Shown: positions 49,876-62,256, counted from the stretch's first letter. The stretch is 64,000 bases of DNA from Hibiscus mutabilis (GCA_019671005.1 CM033732.1:45807392-45871391), one strand, 5' to 3'. The notes: generated by a model not told the origin, from the sequence alone. Program-made: numbers and translations.

Positions 49876-50517
49876 CATGTCATGCATGTGAATTATGTGT
49901 ATAAATATGCCATGTATGTGAACTATGCCATATATATGATTTACTTGAAAATGATGGCGTATTGGAAACTAGATTAAGTTAGAAAAAAATTATGACTTGC
50001 ACATGAATATTGACTGACTATGAAAATCTTGTTAGTACGATACTACTTTAGACAGAAACTATGCTAGGTTAATGTATAACATGTATTGCTTTATTTTATG
50101 CGTGATAAATAAGATTATTGCCTCATTAAGTTCGTACTTAGCATGTGTTTATTCCACACGTAGATTAAGTTGGAATATTTGAAGAGGAGTCGAGCATGCT
50201 GATCAAGCTACAAGCTACAAAACATCAGTAAGTCATTCTAGTTTATGATGATCTTTAGCGGGCATGTAATTATTTATTTGCTAGTAGAACATGTTTAATC
50301 ATTTTCATAATTTTATTTATCGATTATTGCACAACGATTTTAAAATCAAGAAAAAACCTAGGTAGCTAACTCAGTTTTCATCCTGAATTGTACTGTTGTT
50401 TTAATAATTGCTAAAAATGTTTCTAAATAAAAAAAATGTAAGTACATATTTCTTTAAAAGATTTCGTAGCATCTTTAATGTATATTCGGTCTACAAGTAT
50501 ACGTTAAGGGTGTTACA
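47944..50517 (+). repeat. 3' LTR
   Basis: The 2574-bp LTR begins TTTAATATCC and ends GTGTTACA, followed by the GTTGT target duplication. It carries the 18-bp minisatellite (from 49527) and a perfect (AT)n tract near 49838-49872 that other copies lack. Confidence 0.85.
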
Positions 50518-50522
50518 GTTGT

Positions 50523-51738
50523 AGTTAGAAAACCAAATTAAATAAAATACAAAATTGGGAGACTAGATTAAAAAAATAAAATTTGTTTTCAAAAAATAGA
50601 ATTGAAGTTACATAAATATTATACAGCGTAGATGAACATGTTCAAATATGGTTAAAAAATTAAAATGAACGAAAGAGGAATGGAAGAAATAAGAAAATCA
50701 TGTGGAGTTGAAGGACTAGACTCAAACTAAAATTAGTCCACTAATTACCAAAAATTCCGAGTTAGTTGAACTAAAAATCTTATTTTATCATTGTAATTAT
50801 ATTTGAATTTTTTTTCAAGTCAAATGGAGTTTATAAAATACAAATCAAGTAAAGTTAAATAAAAATTATTTTTTTAATTGCCCAAAATAAAAGCATAATA
50901 ATAAGTTACATATATTAATCATTAATAACATAAAAAAATATAACTATATTTAAATATTTAAATTTTATTATGTAAAATATGTTTTTTTATAAACGAGGGA
51001 TTTTAAACTAGTTTCTGTCATTAATCCAATATTATATAAGAAATTTTAAACGACATTTAGTTCAATAACTAATTTACGTCACCCTAGCAGCTTAGCATAG
51101 TTTTCTCTCGTTTTCTTCTCCCTTTTTAATTTTATTATATTTTGCTTGTCGATGAGAGTATTGATTTGAGTATTGGTTGTCGATTGGCGAAATTTATCGT
51201 TTTCTTTTTTTCTATTTTATATCTTTTGCCTTATATTTTTTTTATTTTTCTTGTATTTTTTAGTTTTGAACAAAAATATTCAATTCGACTAAAAAATTTA
51301 AATAAAATTTAGATGTTAAAATAGAACTAGTAAACTCGACCAACTCAAATTTTTTCACTCAAATTTTTATTGTCAAAAAAATATATTCTTTACTCTTAAC
51401 CTTTAAAAACATACACCATTCACATAAATTGTACGAACTCGAACCTTCAAGTAATAATAACATTATATTTTTCACTGAGACCACTCAATAAAATTCAAAT
51501 CAGATCATATTTAAATTTAAATAATTACGAATTTGAATTTCTTTTTGTTGGGTTAAATTTTTTTGAGATCTTATCGGGTTGGGTGGGCTTTCGGGTTCGG
51601 GCCTGTTTTATTTTGATTATTATTTACATCCAAAATTGCCACGTCAAACTCCCTATTCACTTTTCTTCACCTTATCTATCAATTCACCATTTCATCAGAG
51701 GAGAAATCGGAGAAACAGGAACGAAGGCGACCCTAAAA
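50523..51738. promoter_or_regulatory. RPS1 upstream region
   Basis: From 50523 to about 51540 is AT-rich repeat remnant with no gene. Closer to the gene are GGGCTT and GGGCC motifs (51585-51602, site-II-like when reversed) and a CCACGTCA bZIP-type core (51639-51646), both common before plant plastid-ribosomal genes. No good TATA box is seen. Transcription probably starts near 51640-51700. Confidence 0.4.
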
Positions 51739-54311
51739 ATGGCGTCTTTGGCTCAACAATTCACAGGTCTAAGATGTTCGCCGCTCTCCCCATCACGCTT
51801 TTCGGTGGAACCGAAGCAAACCCAGAAAGTGGGTGCTTTTGCTTCTCCGGTGGTTTCAGCTGTCGCCGTCTCAAATGCACAGACCAAAGACAGGCTCGAA
51901 CTCAAGAAGATGTTCGAGGATGCCTACGAACGCTGTCGGAATGCTCCTATGGAAGGCGTTCCTTTTACTCTCGAAGATTTCCAAAATGCTCTTGAAAAAT
52001 ATGACTTTGATTATGAGCTTGGAACCAAGGTTTTTCTCCTTCTTCTTTTCCATTGCTTCTTTCGTTCAATTCAAAGTTTCAGAATTTATCCATATTAGCT
52101 TGGATTAAGAATTACTAGCGGATTGTGTGAATTGGGTGTATATTTTACTGGCCATTCATTTGAAATACATCATTCAATGTTGAGTCTTTTTTTTTTTTTG
52201 AAATATCAATGTTGAGTTTTATCTTTATATTGATAGTAAGGATAAGTAAGATTGAGATTGTATGCCTTGAATACATAATCCAGTTGCGGTGGTGTTGCGG
52301 ACATTGCTGCGTGATTTTCTCCCCAAAATCACTATGTTTCTAAATTGCGGTTGCGAGGCATGGCGACATTGAAAACCAGTACGATGTGGCCTTTACATTA
52401 AGTTGCGGTCGCAATTTAATCTATGTTAGATACGCATAGGTCATTAATGTTTTGCCGCCCTTAGAGGCGGTGCTCTCACCGGTACTAGTCATGGACACAA
52501 ACTAGTACCCTCATTTGTGTGCTATGTGCCGGATTCGAATTCGTCCGATGAGTTCGGTTGGATTGTGACAGGTTTTTGTTAATGCATAAGCTCAGAAGGT
52601 GTTTTATGTGAATTATGTTGAAATTATGTTTGGGTTGTAGGTTTGGTTGGATTCTGAGTTAGTTTTGTCTTGGTTGTGAAGAAGATTAATTTAACTTCTG
52701 CAATTTGAACTTGTGTTGTGCTTGAGGTTTTATAATATGGATAAAGTAAATGTATAAGTTTTCAGGTTAAAGGAACGGTTTTCTGCACCGATGCCAATGG
52801 GGCATTGGTTGATATTACTGCAAAGTCTTCTGCATATCTGCCAGTCCAAGAGGCCAGCATTCACAGAATTAAACATGTAGAAGAAGCTGGTATAGTTCCT
52901 GGTTTAAGGGAGGAATTTATGATTATCGGTGAAAACGAGGCTGATGATAGCTTAATCTTGAGCTTAAAGTCCATTCAATATGAGCTTGCCTGGGAAAGAT
53001 GCAGGCAACTTCAAGCTGAGGATGCTGTCGTGAAGGGAAAGGTGTGTATTTCTGACATTTGTATCCGATCTAGTAATAATATCGAAACTCTTATTTGTTT
53101 AGAGCTTCCTGAACAATTTTATACTTATTCAAGTATTTTCACGCATAGCTCTTTTGACTAACTTTTGCGTGCAAGAAGTAGGTTGTTGGTGCAAACAAGG
53201 GTGGAGTAGTGGCAATGGTAGAGGGTCTTCGGGGGTTTGTCCCTTTCTCGCAGATATCATCGGTTAGTTACGAGATCCCAACTGTGTTTTTCTATCTGCT
53301 GTATTTCTCTTTACCGAATTCCCTTTGAGATCAAAATTTTGCACTAGTAGTCTAGTAGGTTAGCTGCTATTCCGTATTCAAAATGTGATTTTATGGTGCC
53401 AATAGTTAGTTTTGTGAATCTTTCATTGTAAATTTGATTCTTTCATGTCTCATCAGAAACCCACTGCAGAAGAGCTCTTGGATAAGGAGCTCCCTTTGAA
53501 GTTTGTTGAGGTTGACGAGGAACAGACCAGGCTTGTCTTCAGTAACCGCAAGGCCATGGCTGACAGCCAAGCACAGCTTGGAATTGGATCGGTTGTCATT
53601 GGAACTGTTCAGAGCCTGAAACCATACGGTGCATTCGTCGACATTGGTGGAATTAACGGCCTTCTTCATGTCAGTCAAATCAGTCATGATCGTGTTTCTG
53701 ATATTGCTACTGTACTTCAACCTGGTGACACTCTAAAGGTGGCTCGTATTACAACATTAAATTCTCAGCAAGAAAAATCTGCTTCTTAGAAATATATTCT
53801 AAAAACCGTGAAAAAAATGGGACAGGTCATGATACTGAGCCATGACCGTGAAAGGGGACGAGTAAGTCTTTCTACCAAGAAACTAGAGCCTACCCCAGGA
53901 GACATGATTCGCAATCCAACTCTTGTTTTTGAGAAGGTAGATTCCAATAACAGTCTCGATCCTCTTCTTTGTTGGTTGGAATGGTCAGCATAAAAACTGC
54001 AAATTTGGTCATTCTTTTTCCAACAGGCTGAAGAGATGGCTCAGACTTTCAGGCAGAGAATCGCTCAAGCAGAAGCCATGGCTCGTGCAGACATGCTCAG
54101 ATTCCAACCCGAGGTACGAATACGATTTTAGTTAGACCCTGATTGTAGAAAAAAGGGTGTTAGATTAGCAAATCCATGTGTTAACTCGGTGGATGGAATG
54201 TTGCAGAGTGGATTAACTCTGAGCTCAGATGGGATATTAGGTCCCCTTACATCAGATCTCCCAGCAGAAGGTTTAGACCTAAGTGATGTTCCTGCAGCAG
54301 AAGATTCTTAA
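51739..54311 (+). CDS. RPS1: plastid 30S ribosomal protein S1, 7 exons
   Basis: Exons: 51739-52029, 52766-53041, 53182-53262, 53457-53738, 53826-53936, 54027-54113 and 54207-54311, all in phase 0, total 410 residues (Arabidopsis At5g30510 is about the same length). Residues 1-42 are a Ser-rich plastid transit peptide starting MASLAQQF. Three S1 RNA-binding (OB-fold) domains follow: about 94-162 (VKGTVFCTDANGALVDI), 182-250 (VVKGKVVGANKGG, GFVPFSQIS) and 258-327 (GTVQSLKPYGAFVDIGG, LLHVSQIS). The tail includes the well-kept EEMAQTFRQRIAQAEAMARADMLRFQPE. The protein binds mRNA on the small plastid ribosomal subunit and is needed for plastid translation. No lesion is seen. Its neighbour NEMF is on the opposite strand, tail to tail. 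Confidence 0.93.
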
Positions 54312-54817
54312 CTCAAATGGATTTGCTTTTTCTGAATTTCCACATTATTTACTTTGTAAAAGTAAATCCAAGGTTTTCTTTCAACCAGATGACACACTTC
54401 AGCTGTAGAATACAGCTTTGAGCCTTTGACCATTCTATTTTATTATTATGTTTGGTTTTGGGAGTTTATTACTGCCTTTGATCACCGTAGTTACATACAA
54501 CACAACTCACCTATGTCTAACTTCCATTAACTGCAGGAAGTGTACGAGCATGAGGGTAAAGTAAATACCAAAAACGAAACGAAAAAATGATCAAAATACG
54601 AAAAAGTATAATAATATAAAAATTACTCTGACATCGAAATATATCCTATTTATATAACATTTTACTTATAAAGTACAAAATTCTCTATTTCAACTTGTAA
54701 AAACCAAAGATTCTTTTTGGTTGTACATGCAAAAAGAAAAGGAGTAGTTCAGAAGAAAATGCTTGATTCATTAGTCCTCTAGAATCTCTACTACAACTAC
54801 TACAAGACTGACACTGT

Positions 54818-57800
54818 TTACCTTTCCCCTTTGTTGCTCTTCTTGCTTTTCTTTTGCTTCTGCTTCTGCTTCAATTGAGTAAGACCAGCTGCCGTGATCT
54901 TCACATTTCCAATGATAGCCGCAACAAACTCAGGATCCGTGCATGCTTTCATCAATTCCTTCTCTCTGCTACTTGCTTCCGGCATGTGGCTGAACAGATT
55001 CATGGCAGTCTTTGCAGCTGTGCACCAGAATACCAGCAGTTAAAAAACACGATTCTAAACAACGGTGACTTAATTTCAGCGTTGTGAAGTAGAGTTTTAA
55101 AACATTTTCCTTTCTTTGCTGTTCCGGGAATTATCTTTATGTGGTACTTGTACGATTGAACTGCACTATATGGACCACAGACAGGCACGGCATATAAGAG
55201 AATGTCAGTGGGAAGAGGATTCCCTGTCAAGTAATCCACATCATTTAATCTCCCTCTCTTCTTCGCCTATCTCATTGACATCGTCTTCCTCCATGGCCAC
55301 TCTGTCCAACTCTTTTTTATCTCATCCAAACCTGAACGGCGATCATCTTCAACTCCAGTTGCATGATGCAAAGTGCCATCAGGATGTTCAGGATAATCCC
55401 GGGAAAGGTGGCCTTCCTTTTTACGTTTATAACATATTTTTGGGGCATCTTGAGGGCCTGAAAAGTTTAAAAACAACTGAATTTTATTCTCCATGACTGG
55501 ATTCTCTACTTTGAATTGCTAGAGATTCGAACAATATCTAATTTGGTATCAATACATCTGGAAAGAGCATCCATGAGAAATTCAAAATGCAATAGCTTGG
55601 AAGTAAAAAAATGAACAAAAAAAAAGTAAACCATTACAAAAGTACTTACACGTCCCCTTTTGACATATATCTCTTGACAATCATCTCATTCTGTTCAGCA
55701 TCGCATCCACTAACAACTAAATAGTTTCCACTGCTGATGAACCAATTAAATTTCTCAAACAAATGAACTTTGCGCATATGTGTAATTGTTGCAACAGTTT
55801 TTTCATGCAATTCATTAATGATGCACTCAGCAAGCTAAAGAAAGGACAATTAAATAATGATCACAATCATACAACCACAAAGAGCCAATTTGAAGTTCGT
55901 CATAGTTGGTGCAGAAGTCAGAACTAAAACCATAAAGTGAAAAGGCTGCTAAAAGTGTATCCTTACTTTTACAAAAACATATTTCATTATATTCTCAATC
56001 AATAAACCTTGAGCTGTATTTCGAGTTGACAACAGTTATAATAACAGTTACAGCTACCTGTGAAAGTTGAAGACAAGTCTTTCTCTCAGCTGCCTTAAAA
56101 GCCTTCTCATGAGCTACAATAGTCTTCTCCTGTTTGCTCTCTTGCTTTTTCTTCACCTCATACCACCGTCGAGCATTGGCATGAGCTGAAAGTGCCAAAT
56201 CAACTTCAACCTTTTCAAAGTGAGAAACAGCAATAGTAACCAGATAATTAGGGTGCAGTTTGTGGGTGTTAAATCATTTCCTGTTTATAAATACATGAGT
56301 TTATGTAGATGAAGAGAACCCCTCAAAGGAGGGAAAATTAAAGATGAGGATGAAGGTATTTATGAATAAGATAATGAAACATCAGAGTTGACGATACCAA
56401 AGACTTTCAATTTAGTCAAACTGAATAAGATATGATTTGGACAGTGCAATAATTTTTTTATGTTCCCCAACTCATCTAAGTTTTTCGAATTAACTTACAA
56501 ATATATGCTACAAGAACTACTGAAAATTGCCAATATTCAGCAAAACCAGGTAAATAGATGCAGATTTCTTCAGAAGCAGATCAATATGCGCATTGAATAA
56601 TAAAAGAAGCATAAATAAGCATTACAGAAATGCGGAAACTTAGAAATGAAGCACTGGCAAGGGAAACCTAAATTTAAACTGAAATAGCACCTTATCCGCT
56701 GGGAGTGTCTTTTCATTATCATCCATTTCATAAAGATTGTTGCTCAGTAGCAGTGTCATGCAATTCCTTTCAAGATGCAGCTGGTCGATTAGGCCAGCCA
56801 CGGGATTTCCAGATTTCTTCTCATCCTTTACCATACGAGCAAGATCTTCCCAACTCATACCCTTTGCAAGAGCTACACGAACAGCTAATATGGCAGCATA
56901 CAATTCTTCCAGGTTGTACTCTATCAGTTCTGCCATTTTGACACAATTATCGACTTCTTTCTTCAGCATATGAACACGGTTTTCCTGTAGCAAATCATGG
57001 CTTGCATTAACATGACAATAAAAAAATGGCACGCCTTTGATAATCAACATAAGGATAGGCATGCTATCAAGATCATAAAGCAACATATAGAAATTATATC
57101 ATAAACCTGATCCAAGCGAATCTTGTTTAATTTCTGACTGGCTGCCCCCTCCTTGGTCTTTTGCTGTTGCTCAGCCCTTTGCTCTCAATTTTGCTGTAGA
57201 ACTCATCCAAAGCTGCATCAAATGTTTCAAAATTCACAATCCCCTCTTAACTTGAACTGATTCAATAGAATAGGACAGCATTCATCATACATCTGCAGAA
57301 AATAACCAGAGAACAATTAGCAAGAACACACATGGATCAGGATATTCTATCAATACAATAGCTTCAGTCAATGATTTGAAGGATGAATTAAAACTAGATT
57401 CTACAGCAAAATTGATAACAAGCAATACTTAATAATACAAGTGCAACCTGGCCAGTAGTTCCTTCAGAGGAGGGGCCATCCTTTCCTGAATTCTTTTTCT
57501 GCATTAAAATGTCCTTCAGGAACCTTCTCACCTGAAATAACATCTTGCAGCCAATCCTCAAATTTTTCAACAGCTTGGGCCAAAGCTTGCATCTTATCAT
57601 CATCTAATTTGTTATCTTTAGTTATTTTTGTATTTGAAGCTAGGCCAGCATCTAAAATGATATGCTCAGCGAGTGCCGGACCGTAACCCAATGCCTCACC
57701 GTAACCCAATGCCTCACCGAGAACATTCTTCAACGTAACCTGTTTAGCACGAGTGTTATCACTGGCACTTTTGTTTGACTCAGAAGGTTTCCCACCTTTT

Positions 57801-60800
57801 TTATCACCCTTCTTTTCCTTTTCTTTTCCTTTAGGCACATCAAGCGAATTATTGCCATCATCAATACCCTTAGTAGCTTCGAGATGGTGGTTCGTTCAAA
57901 ATGCCGGCAGATCTCAGTGGGATATCAGTGGCATGACATGATTGCAACCCCCTTATCATCAATGTTGTAGCGATATCCTCTCGCTAAAAAAATAAAGTGT
58001 TTTTTATTTGTTTGGAAAATATTTTTTTCCGCGTGGAGTTTTAGAAGAAACCATGTTTTATTTAAGAATGGAGTCGCCACCGGTCACTTAGGTAGGCCGG
58101 ACACCGTAAAAAACTAGACATTTTAAATTGATGGGTTTGGGAGTCGGTTACAGATGGGGAAGGATTAGCACCTCACACCGCCCAAAATTGGTACTTTAAT
58201 AATTACCGCTTTATTAATATTAGACTTTCCGGATTAAAGTGACGATTAGATTAAAATTTGGTTATAAGTGCGAGTAGATTTTAAAGGCCCCGTTATTCGA
58301 GAGTAAACGCTCAACCACTATCACTACGCCTGATACTGGTCCCGTTTACACTCGAATAAAAGGACACCGCATTGATAAAATATATATATGTTATGCAAAC
58401 TTAAAAACATGTCAAATATAAATAAATACATTGCGATAAAAATATAAATAAATGCTAACATAATAAAACATTAACTTAACATAAATACATAAATATCAGT
58501 CACATAAGTAAAACGAATCTAACACATAAAATATGATAATAATAACAATAATAATAATGATGATGATAATAATAATAATAATAAGTGATGCATGACATGA
58601 ACTAATTTAATACATATAAAACATTATGAAATTAAACATTAAAGACTAAATGCATTAAAAATAAATTACATGGCAAAAAAACATAAAAATAGGACTAAAA
58701 CGGAACAAATGCAAAATGCATGAACAGAAAATTAACAACTTAAAAACTAAAGTACTAAAATTAAATTCAATATAATGGCAGTGACGAAATTGAAAGAAAA
58801 ATGGAAATAAAAAGCCACAAAAAACATGAAAGGACGAATTTAAATGGGCATAAAAACTCCAAGGGACTAAACATATGATTACACCATGACTAGTAGCTAA
58901 AACGGGATAAAAATTTAAGGACTTAAGGTGTAATTAGACCTGGGTTAAAACAGATGCGGGAACAAAATGGAAGGACCGATATGGTAAATCTACCGTGGAC
59001 AAAAACGAAGGAGGGAGGAAAGTCCAGGGACCATGCACGTAATTTGCCCTTTGACCAAAAACGCGGATCCTCCCTGGATCCGGGTCACTGCGCGGGTTGA
59101 GACTCGCCAAACGGTGTCGTTTTGCTTTGGCCCGTTTAAAACATAAGCAGGGTTTTATTTTTCCTTTCGAAATGTAAAAAAAAAACCTAAACCTAATAAA
59201 ACTCTCAACTCTCCTCTACTCTCACCACTTGAACCAGAGCGGCGGTCGCTCTTGCCGGCGTCGTCGTTCCTCGACCGAATGGCCTTACGACGAAGCACCA
59301 CGGCAGCGATCTCTATGGTAGGTAAACTCTCGACCCTCTTCTTTTTATTTTGGTAAAAAACGAAAACCTTTTGATTTTGGATTCGAAATAAAAAATAAGG
59401 TTTCGATTTAAGATTTAACACACACAAGAAAATTTTTGCTTGATTCCAAAATAAAGAAAGTAAAGACGTTCTGAAATTTTTATTTCATTCTACCCTTTTT
59501 TTTACAATCGGATTATCCCCTCTAAAGATCTCTATTTTTCTCTATGATTTTCGAACTCTCCCCCCTTCTCTTTTTACCTTAGATTTGGTTTTATAAACCG
59601 AAATTTTACAAACAAAACAAATAATTAATCTTTGTTGATTGCAGATCTGGGGGACCAGACTTTGTGGGTATGGGTTCGGCAGGGGCATGGTTGTGGCAGG
59701 GGTATGGGCTGGTTTAGGGTTAGGTTTGATTTATGTTATTTTTTGTGGTTTTTGAATTCAAATTCGGGGTTTGTTTTGGTTGCCGGCGAAGTTATGGCCG
59801 GAATGTGACAGCGGCAACTAGTGGAGGTGACGGCGGCGGCAGTTAATGGCAGAGGGAGGTGGCTGTTAGGGTTTATTTTTAGGTTAGGGTTGTTTTGGTT
59901 TCCGGGTCAGGTCGGGTTTAGTTTGGATCCGGGTCGGTTTAGTTTAGGGTTTGGTTAAAACGGGTTATTACAAATGTACAAATCCTTTATCAAACTCACT
60001 GCCTTGATTTACAAGCTAGCAAACATCCAAAGTCCAAACCACGAATTTTCAAAAAGAAAAAAAAATGCCACACAAAAATAAACATCACCAAGTACGGCAT
60101 TCTTACTGCATTCACAAATTGCTGGATTCAAAGAGGATGAGAACAACCGCTACCTATGGGAACGAAGGAGAGTCAAAACAGTGAATTCAGAATCAGTGAG
60201 GATAATGTTTCCTTGGGCGTACAATTCCGATATTACATAGTGAGCATTAGCGCATAAATCGAATTGGACAAGGATTATCTGCAAACAAAAGCTCCAAAAA
60301 ATGAGCCAAAATCAAAGCAAGCTCAAAAAGATACTCTATCATAACCGAGCTGTCGGACATCTTCAAGCCTTCTAGTCCGAATATGCTTTCTTAATTTGAG
60401 AGTAAAGCCAGAAGGAGTATTGCTTTTATCCCTATAAACATTTAGCAACGATTCGTAATGTAAATTTGAAACAATAAAAATGAAATTTGACATTATAATA
60501 AACAAGAAAACATAATAAAACAGACCGAACATAAGCAGTTGTATGTAAACGGACGCCGCTCTCCATTAACAAGAGTACTTTCTCGCTCTCTCCCGACTCT
60601 GTAACGCCGCTGCTATTCATTAGCTTGAATGTATATGTCGGCAAGCGTAAATCCATAAGCATTCATCGTCAGATTTTAAATCTAACCAAAAATGAAATAA
60701 AACTGTAGGTTTATTGAAGAAAGGGATTTAAGAAATGAAGAAGACCTTGGGAGTGAGATCGTAGACGTTGGAACAACGCATGCCGATCAATCGTCGCAAG

Positions 60801-60850
60801 CATTTGACTTCGGCGGCAACATCGGCGGTGTTAAGGCGCACCTTCACCAT
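54818..60850 (-). pseudogene. NEMF: NEMF/RQC2 (Tae2-like) pseudogene
   Basis: The functional protein binds split 60S subunits in ribosome quality control. Exon relics on the minus strand: 60850-60746 (MVKVRLNTADVAAEVK), about 60638-60553, about 60434-60343, about 60280-60149, about 57960-57430, about 57300-57110, 56984-56691, 56210-56058, 55804-55652, about 55470-55090, and about 55020-54818. Lesions: acceptor AG changed to CG at 60639-60640 and to AT at 55805-55806; stop TGA at 57925-57927; 2-bp loss near 57510; extra T near 57230; lost base near 57182; 18-bp tandem duplication (57681-57716); zinc-knuckle cysteines changed to Arg and Tyr (55267-55494); most of the NFACT-R region missing after 55652. 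A solo LTR interrupts one intron. The family C-terminus (DYLTGNPLPTDILLYAVPVC, KITAAGLTQLKQ) is readable. A working copy presumably exists elsewhere. Confidence 0.9.
57966..59972 (+). mobile_element. solo LTR in an intron of the NEMF pseudogene
   Basis: The 2007-bp LTR starts TGTAGCGATATCC and ends GGGTTATTACA. The perfect 5-bp target duplication AATGT is at 57961-57965 and 59973-59977. It contains the GGAGTCGCCACCGGTCAC motif (58070) and GGGAAGGATTAGCACC (58157), typical of a widespread plant LTR family. No internal region is left. The open frame 59155-59427 and the GGCGGC-rich part near 59820 are ordinary LTR content. It ends within about 10 bp of the next exon relic, so it also removed the space for a splice acceptor. 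Confidence 0.85.
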
Positions 60851-61011
60851 TTTTGTCCCTCTCCTTTTGTTTTTCGTTGCTCGCTCGCTCGCTCACTTAG
60901 TTTTGTTGGGACGTTCGACCGCAAGAGAGGTGATTAGTGATTATGGTGTTGCAGTGAAGCTCAGCCGCCAGAGCGGTGGCTTGGAGTTGGGTCTTGGCGG
61001 TGACGCTTGCC

Positions 61012-61050
61012 AGATATTGGGCCTTCTAAACCCAATATTATTGGGCTCTA
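61012..61050 (-). promoter_or_regulatory. site-II / telo-box-like motifs upstream of NEMF
   Basis: On the minus strand the order is AGCCCAATA, then TTGGGTTT (telo-box-like), then GGCCCAATA, 160-200 bp before the former NEMF start codon at 60850. Site-II (GGCCCA) and telo-box pairs are common in promoters of plant translation-related genes. The promoter may survive although the gene is broken. Confidence 0.5.
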
Positions 61051-61092
61051 AAATGTTTAGGGATCAGATCAATGCTTGAGCTCAACTTCAGG

Positions 61093-62248
61093 TAAGGCTG
61101 AATGCACGTTCGAGTCGAGTTGAGTCAAGTTGAGTAGAGTAAAAAAAGGGAAAACTACACAGTTAGTACTCTAACTATGCACGCATTATTATTTTAGTAC
61201 ACCAACTATTATTTTTGGTAAAATAGTACCTAATGTTACGTTTTTGTTCTGTTTTGGTACCCAGCCGTTAAAAACTAACAGAGATGATAACGTGGCTTGG
61301 TATAATCACAATTTTAGTAAAAAATACTTATATATATATTATCAATTTAGTCCAAAATCTATCAATTTAAAACATCATATTAATTTTGATTGAATTTCGT
61401 CCCAAAAATTTCCCACCCCCTAGTATTCTCATCGGTATCCCGACCGTAGAGTTTGGGTCCTCCAATGGACCCTGCATTAGCCCCCATTGATCCGCAAATC
61501 CTAAATTTTTACTGTCCCCAGCGTGTTTTTTAAACTCTAAAACCCAAAAAGATGTTAGACTAGAAGAAGAAAAGTGAGGAATTTACAAATTTAATCCAAA
61601 ATTAAAATAATGTTTAAATTGACAAAATTTTAGACTAAATTGATAGATTATATGAGTTTTTGGACTAAAATTATTATTAACCCAAGCCACATCACCATTT
61701 CCATTTAATTTGGCGGAGGTAAAAAATAGAACAAAAACGTAACGTTAGGTACCATTTTGCCAAAAATAATAGTTGTGGTACTAAAATAGTAATGTAGGCA
61801 TAGTTAAGGTACTAAATATGTAGTTTTCCCTAAAAAATTTAAGTTAGTCGAGTTTATGAGCCATATTTTATGATTCAAACTTTATTTGAAAATTTTATTA
61901 TTCGAGTTGAGTTTATAAAATTCTAATCGAGTCAAGTTTTCGAGTTTATGTACAAATTTAATTGTAATTATTTATAATGTTATTCTAATTTAAACGGCTT
62001 TTATATTCATATTTTCACTTGTGATATACATAATATATCAGAAAGAATTGAAGGACTCGACTCGAACTTGAAAACTGATAAACTAATTACTAGTAATTTT
62101 GAGTTATTCGAATTTTCATTTTATAACTCAAATTGTTTGAAAATTATTTTGAATCGAGATGAATTTATGAAATTACGAATCAAATTTTTTTGAATCAAAA
62201 TAAATAATTCAATTCTTCGAGTCGAGTTTTGCCTAGTGCTCACCCCTA
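61093..62248. mobile_element. hAT-like element, ACTCGACTCG-rich family, copy 2, with nested insertion
   Basis: The right end reversed is TAGGGGTGAGCACTAGGCAA and the left end TAAGGCTGAATGCACG is a decayed match. Flanks ACTTCAGG (61085-61092) and ACTCCAGG (62249-62256) form an 8-bp target duplication with one mismatch. The body has the same GAGTCGAGTT words as the copy at 26210. A second element (61148-61830) splits it. Confidence 0.7.
61148..61830. mobile_element. 683-bp MITE with ~105-bp terminal inverted repeats
   Basis: The left arm from GGGAAAACTACA (61148) pairs with the reverse of the right arm ending TGTAGTTTTCCC (61830) over about 105 bp at roughly 85-90% identity. Both arms contain ACTATTATTTTTGG and GGTACC(T)AA. 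Flanks TAAAAAA on both sides may be the target duplication. It lies inside the hAT-like element and so is younger. The arm motif resembles the ends of the 5842-8455 element, suggesting one superfamily. Confidence 0.75.
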
Positions 62249-62256
62249 ACTCCAGG

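Larger units (their letters stand above)
33692..50517 (+). mobile_element. composite Ty3/gypsy-derived element with one outer target duplication
   Basis: The outermost LTR edges are TGTAATATCCC at 33692 and GGGTGTTACA ending 50517. The 5 bp before (33687-33691) and after (50518-50522) are both GTTGT, so the 16.8-kb block behaves as one insertion. Order: LTR, internal DNA, partial LTR, 2.7 kb of unrelated DNA, chimeric LTR, internal DNA again, LTR. The segment 35537-40517 is repeated almost unchanged at 44697-49671. The element is non-autonomous, because only scraps of polymerase remain. Confidence 0.8.

Noticed and set aside
54818..60850. NEMF as a functional split gene
   Set aside because: Lost splice sites, stop codon, frameshifts, missing region and lost zinc ligands together exclude a normal product.
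60768..61079. Plus-strand open frame of 103 residues with a hydrophobic stretch
   Set aside because: It is antisense to NEMF exon 1 (60850-60746) and the NEMF promoter; the minus strand carries the recognisable protein.
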